In this document: piece after piece, positions 61,215 through 64,000 of the stretch
How the letters are laid out: every line of letters starts with the position of its first letter
How positions within the stretch are numbered: position 1 is the first letter of the stretch
Source of the DNA: DASVRA01 sp036388855
Lineage (GTDB): Bacteria > Pseudomonadota > Alphaproteobacteria > Caulobacterales > Caulobacteraceae
Direction: 5' to 3'
Assembly (NCBI GenBank): GCA_036388855.1
Contig: DASVRA010000030.1
Span: 1-64,000 of the forward strand
Length of the DNA stretch: 64,000 nucleotides
Notes under the pieces: generated by a model
What the model was told of the DNA's origin: nothing
The model's input: only the letters and a program-made list of their open reading frames with translations
Databases searched by the model: none
Program-made: the position numbers and the translations under genes

Positions 61215-64000
61215 GTGAACGCCGTCTCGCCCGCGCTCGATCTGGCGCCGGCGCTCGTGGTCCTGCCAGGGCCGCGGGCGGCGGTGGGGGATGGCGCGGG
61301 CGGTCGGGCGGTAAGGGCGCCGGACGCGCGGGAGCTGCTGCAGCGGGGGCCGGTGCTGGTGGCGCACGCGGCGTTGACAGCCAAGCGGCTAGGCTTGGGG
61401 GCGCCGCCTCGTTCGCGCGACATCTTCGATGCGCTGGAGCTCTATGCGTTCGCGCGGCCGGCGCGGTTCTGCGCGCCATCGGCGGCGGGATTGGCGCTGG
61501 CGCTGGGGCTGCCGGAGCCTCGAGGCGCGGAGGCGCAGGCGGCGGCTTTGTCGGCCTGTTGCGAGCTGCTGCTGGAGGAACTGGCGGAGCGGCCGTGGCC
61601 GACGCGGGAGGAGGTTCTGGCGACGGCGGAGGCGCTGGGGCGGGCCGGCTGGGCTTGGGGGACGGCGGTGGCGAGGGCGCTGCGCTCCAGGCCGGTGCGC
61701 GAGCATCGCGGGTCGGGGCTCGACGCTTGGGGGCGCATTCCGGAATGGGAGGACCAGGCGCCTCCGGGCGAGGCTGGGTCGAAGCCGGTCGAGCCGGAGC
61801 GGGCGCAGGCGCGGCTGAAGGAGATGCTGGGGCGGCTGGGGCTGGACGAGGCGCGGCCGGCGCAGGCTGAGTTCGCGGCCGAGGCCGCTTATGCCTTCCA
61901 GCCCCGCGACCGCGAGGGCGAGCCGCGGATGATGCTGGCCGAGGCCGGCACGGGCGTAGGCAAGACTCAGGCGTATCTGGCGCCGGCTTCGCTGTGGGCG
62001 GAGGCGAACGGGCCGGCGGTGTGGGTGTCCACCTACACCCGCGCCCTGCAGCGCCAGATCGAGCGGGAGAGCCACGCGCTGTTTCCCGACCCTGCGGTGC
62101 GGGCGCGCAAGGCCGTGGTCCGCAAGGGGCGCGAGAACTACCTGTGCCTGTTAAACCTTCAGGAGGCGGTGCAGGCGGCGCAGCTGGGCAGCGGCGACCT
62201 GATCGGCCTCGGGCTTGCCACCCGTTGGGTGCGCGCCAGCCGCGACGGGGACATGACCGGCGGCGACTTTCCGGCCTGGCTGTCCACCCTGTTCGCGGTC
62301 AGCCCCGTCGCCCAGGCTAGCCCCGCCAACCTGGTCGATCGGCGCGGCGAGTGCGTGCACGCCGCCTGCCCGCACTACCGCGCCTGTTTCGTGGAGAAGG
62401 CGATCCGGGCCTCGCGCCGCGCCGACGTGGTGATCGCCAACCACGCCCTGGTGCTGACCCAGGCGGCGTTCGACGGCGCGCGGGCGGCGCGGGGTCAGAA
62501 GACCGACCTGGAGACCACCGCGATCAAGCGGATCGTCTTCGACGAGGGCCACCACCTGTTCGACGCCGCCGACAGCGCCTTTTCCGCAGCGCTGTCAGGG
62601 GCGGAGGCGGCGGAGCTGCGCCGCTGGATCCGCGGGCCCGAGGGGCGCGGGCGGCGGGGCCGGGGGCTGGAACAGCGGCTTAGCGAGATCGTCCATGGGC
62701 GGGACGCCGCCGCGCAGGCGCTCAACGAGGCCACACGCGCCGCGGCGGCCCTGCCGGGAGAGGGCTGGTCCGGCCGCATCTGCCCGCAACCCAGCCAGTT
62801 CGGCGAGCCGGTGGAGCCTTCGCCGTCAGGGCCGGTCGAAGCCTTCCTGGTCGCGGTGGTGGGGCAGCTGGCGGCGCGGGCCCAGCCGTCGGAACTTGGA
62901 ATGGAGTGCGCCGCTAGGCCCGCCACCGGCGAGGTGCGCGAGGCGGCGAGGGGCACGGCGCGGGCCCTGGCGGCGGTGGAGGCGCCGCTGGTGGCGCTGG
63001 CGCGGCATCTGGAGGACATTCTGGACGACGAGGCGGCCGAGCTGACCGGCGCGGAACGGGCGCGGATCGAGGGGGCGTTGCGAGGCCTCGATCGCCGCGC
63101 GCGCATGACGCTGCCGGCCTGGCGCACGATGCTGCAGGCGGTGGCGGAGAGCGAGGAGGACGACCCGCACTTCGTCGACTGGTTCGAGACCACCTACCTC
63201 TACGGCCGGGTGGTGGACGCGGCCTGCCGCCGGCATTGGGTCGATCCGACCGAGCCCCTGTACGCCGCGGTGATTGCGCCCGCGCACGGGGTGCTGGTGA
63301 CCAGCGCCACGCTCGCGGATTCCACGCTGGCGGACCCGTTCGCGCTGGCGGAGATGCGCACCGGCGCCGCGCGCCTGCCCGAGCGGCCCAAGACCCTGCG
63401 GCTGGCTTCGCCGTTCGATTACGAGCGCAACGCGCGCGCGCTGGTGGTCACCGACGTGCAACGCGAGGATCCGCGCCAGGTCGCCGCCGCCATGCGCGAG
63501 CTGTTCCTGGCGGCGGGCGGCGGCGGGCTCGGCCTGTTCACAGCGATCCGCCGCCTGCGGGCGGTGCATGAGAAGATCGCCGCGCCGCTCGCCGACAAGG
63601 GGCTGGCGCTCTACGCCCAGCACGTCGATCCGCTGGAGGCGGGGGCGCTGGTCGACATCTTCCGCGCCGAGGAGGACGCCTGCCTGCTAGGCACCGACGC
63701 CGTTCGCGACGGGGTGGACGTGCCGGGCCGTTCGCTGCGCCTGCTGGTGTTCGACCGCATCCCCTGGCCGCGCCCGGACTTGCTGCACAAGGCGCGGCGC
63801 GCGCGCTTCGGCGGCAAGAGCTACGACGACGCCATCGCGCGCGGCCGCATCGCCCAGGCGTTCGGCCGCTTGATCCGCCGCGCTGACGATCGCGGCGTGT
63901 TCGTCATGCTGGACGCGGCGGCGCCGACGCGCCTGTTCTCCGCCCTGCCCTCCGGTGTGACGCCGCAGAGGATGGGGCTGGTCGAGGCGATCGAAAACGT
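61215..64000 (+). CDS. DinG-like ATP-dependent DNA helicase (3' end beyond window)
   Basis: About 928 codons visible from a GTG (VNAVSPALDLAPALVVLPGP). A poorly conserved N-terminal segment of about 210 residues precedes the XPD-like helicase: Walker A MLAEAGTGVGKTQAYLAPAS near residue 243, a candidate iron-sulfur cluster with cysteines in ENYLCLLN and ECVHAACPHYRACF, VIANHALVL, the DEGHH motif II, VLVTSATLA, and the C-terminal GTDAVRDGVDVPGRSLRLLV and RIAQAFGRLIRR. It unwinds DNA 5' to 3' in repair. The stop lies after base 64000. Confidence 0.9.
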   Translation, partial: MNAVSPALDLAPALVVLPGPRAAVGDGAGGRAVRAPDARELLQRGPVLVAHAALTAKRLGLGAPPRSRDIFDALELYAFARPARFCAPSAAGLALALGLPEPRGAEAQAAALSACCELLLEELAERPWPTREEVLATAEALGRAGWAWGTAVARALRSRPVREHRGSGLDAWGRIPEWEDQAPPGEAGSKPVEPERAQARLKEMLGRLGLDEARPAQAEFAAEAAYAFQPRDREGEPRMMLAEAGTGVGKTQAYLAPASLWAEANGPAVWVSTYTRALQRQIERESHALFPDPAVRARKAVVRKGRENYLCLLNLQEAVQAAQLGSGDLIGLGLATRWVRASRDGDMTGGDFPAWLSTLFAVSPVAQASPANLVDRRGECVHAACPHYRACFVEKAIRASRRADVVIANHALVLTQAAFDGARAARGQKTDLETTAIKRIVFDEGHHLFDAADSAFSAALSGAEAAELRRWIRGPEGRGRRGRGLEQRLSEIVHGRDAAAQALNEATRAAAALPGEGWSGRICPQPSQFGEPVEPSPSGPVEAFLVAVVGQLAARAQPSELGMECAARPATGEVREAARGTARALAAVEAPLVALARHLEDILDDEAAELTGAERARIEGALRGLDRRARMTLPAWRTMLQAVAESEEDDPHFVDWFETTYLYGRVVDAACRRHWVDPTEPLYAAVIAPAHGVLVTSATLADSTLADPFALAEMRTGAARLPERPKTLRLASPFDYERNARALVVTDVQREDPRQVAAAMRELFLAAGGGGLGLFTAIRRLRAVHEKIAAPLADKGLALYAQHVDPLEAGALVDIFRAEEDACLLGTDAVRDGVDVPGRSLRLLVFDRIPWPRPDLLHKARRARFGGKSYDDAIARGRIAQAFGRLIRRADDRGVFVMLDAAAPTRLFSALPSGVTPQRMGLVEAIEN

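Overview
This is a 64 kb chromosomal segment of a GC-rich alphaproteobacterium, most likely in the Caulobacteraceae (Caulobacter/Phenylobacterium group). The evidence is the strong C/G third-position bias, a Usg-family protein, a lipoprotein of the CC0125/CC1285 type, the neighbours bolA/grxD/NDUFA12/DUF2155, and a tiny membrane peptide under a LexA operator directly upstream of dnaE that matches the layout of Caulobacter sidA. Genes are tightly packed, with many start/stop overlaps of 1-17 bases. There is no rRNA operon, CRISPR array, intact prophage or intact insertion sequence.

Layout. 0-0.5 kb: 5' end of tuf with tRNA-Gly(TCC) and tRNA-Tyr(GTA), minus strand. 0.6-8.8 kb: rlmB, a lipoprotein, a TerC-type transporter, then the minus-strand genes queC, ispG, rodZ and ptsP. 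8.8-14 kb: a five-gene overlapping catabolic operon (aldehyde dehydrogenase, SDR, LeuB-like dehydrogenase, M20 deacylase, XRE-cupin regulator). 14.1-17.8 kb: dnaE preceded by a 30-residue SOS peptide. 17.76-18.23 kb: a gene-poor patch with a palindromic insertion footprint beside an orphan thiS. 18.5-21 kb: accB, accC, aat. 21-26.3 kb: minus-strand run from purL to DUF2155, through bolA, a degenerate aldo/keto reductase, grxD, a thioesterase and NDUFA12. 26.4-34.4 kb: small hypotheticals, a tandem amidohydrolase pair, parE, a secreted M20 peptidase. 34.6-39.2 kb: a membrane protein/amidase pair and uvrB. 39.2-41.9 kb: a lower-GC insert with a 754-residue putative PD-(D/E)XK protein and a YodC-like protein. 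42-50.2 kb: GNAT, DUF2306-like, KTSC, ChaC-like, paaZ, rlmN, isoaspartyl peptidase, YhhN-like, YkvA and flavodoxin-like genes. 50.2-57.7 kb: lipoprotein, usg, LysE exporter, sucC, an RTX protein, a LytTR regulator with its membrane partner, GNAT. 57.8-64 kb: an LprI-domain protein and two divergent DNA helicases (Lhr/DEXH type and DinG type, the latter running off the window).

The strongest theme is DNA damage: dnaE, uvrB and two repair helicases lie in one window. A perfect GTTC-N7-GTTC box sits inside the sidA-dnaE promoter, a second overlaps the uvrB start, and a degenerate one lies between the helicases. The observations most worth following are the sidA-like peptide, the AT-rich patch inside uvrB, the foreign putative-nuclease gene behind uvrB, a palindromic repeat that now encodes the N terminus of the DEXH helicase, and two enzyme-fold paralogues that have lost their catalytic residues (aldo/keto reductase between bolA and grxD; second amidohydrolase).
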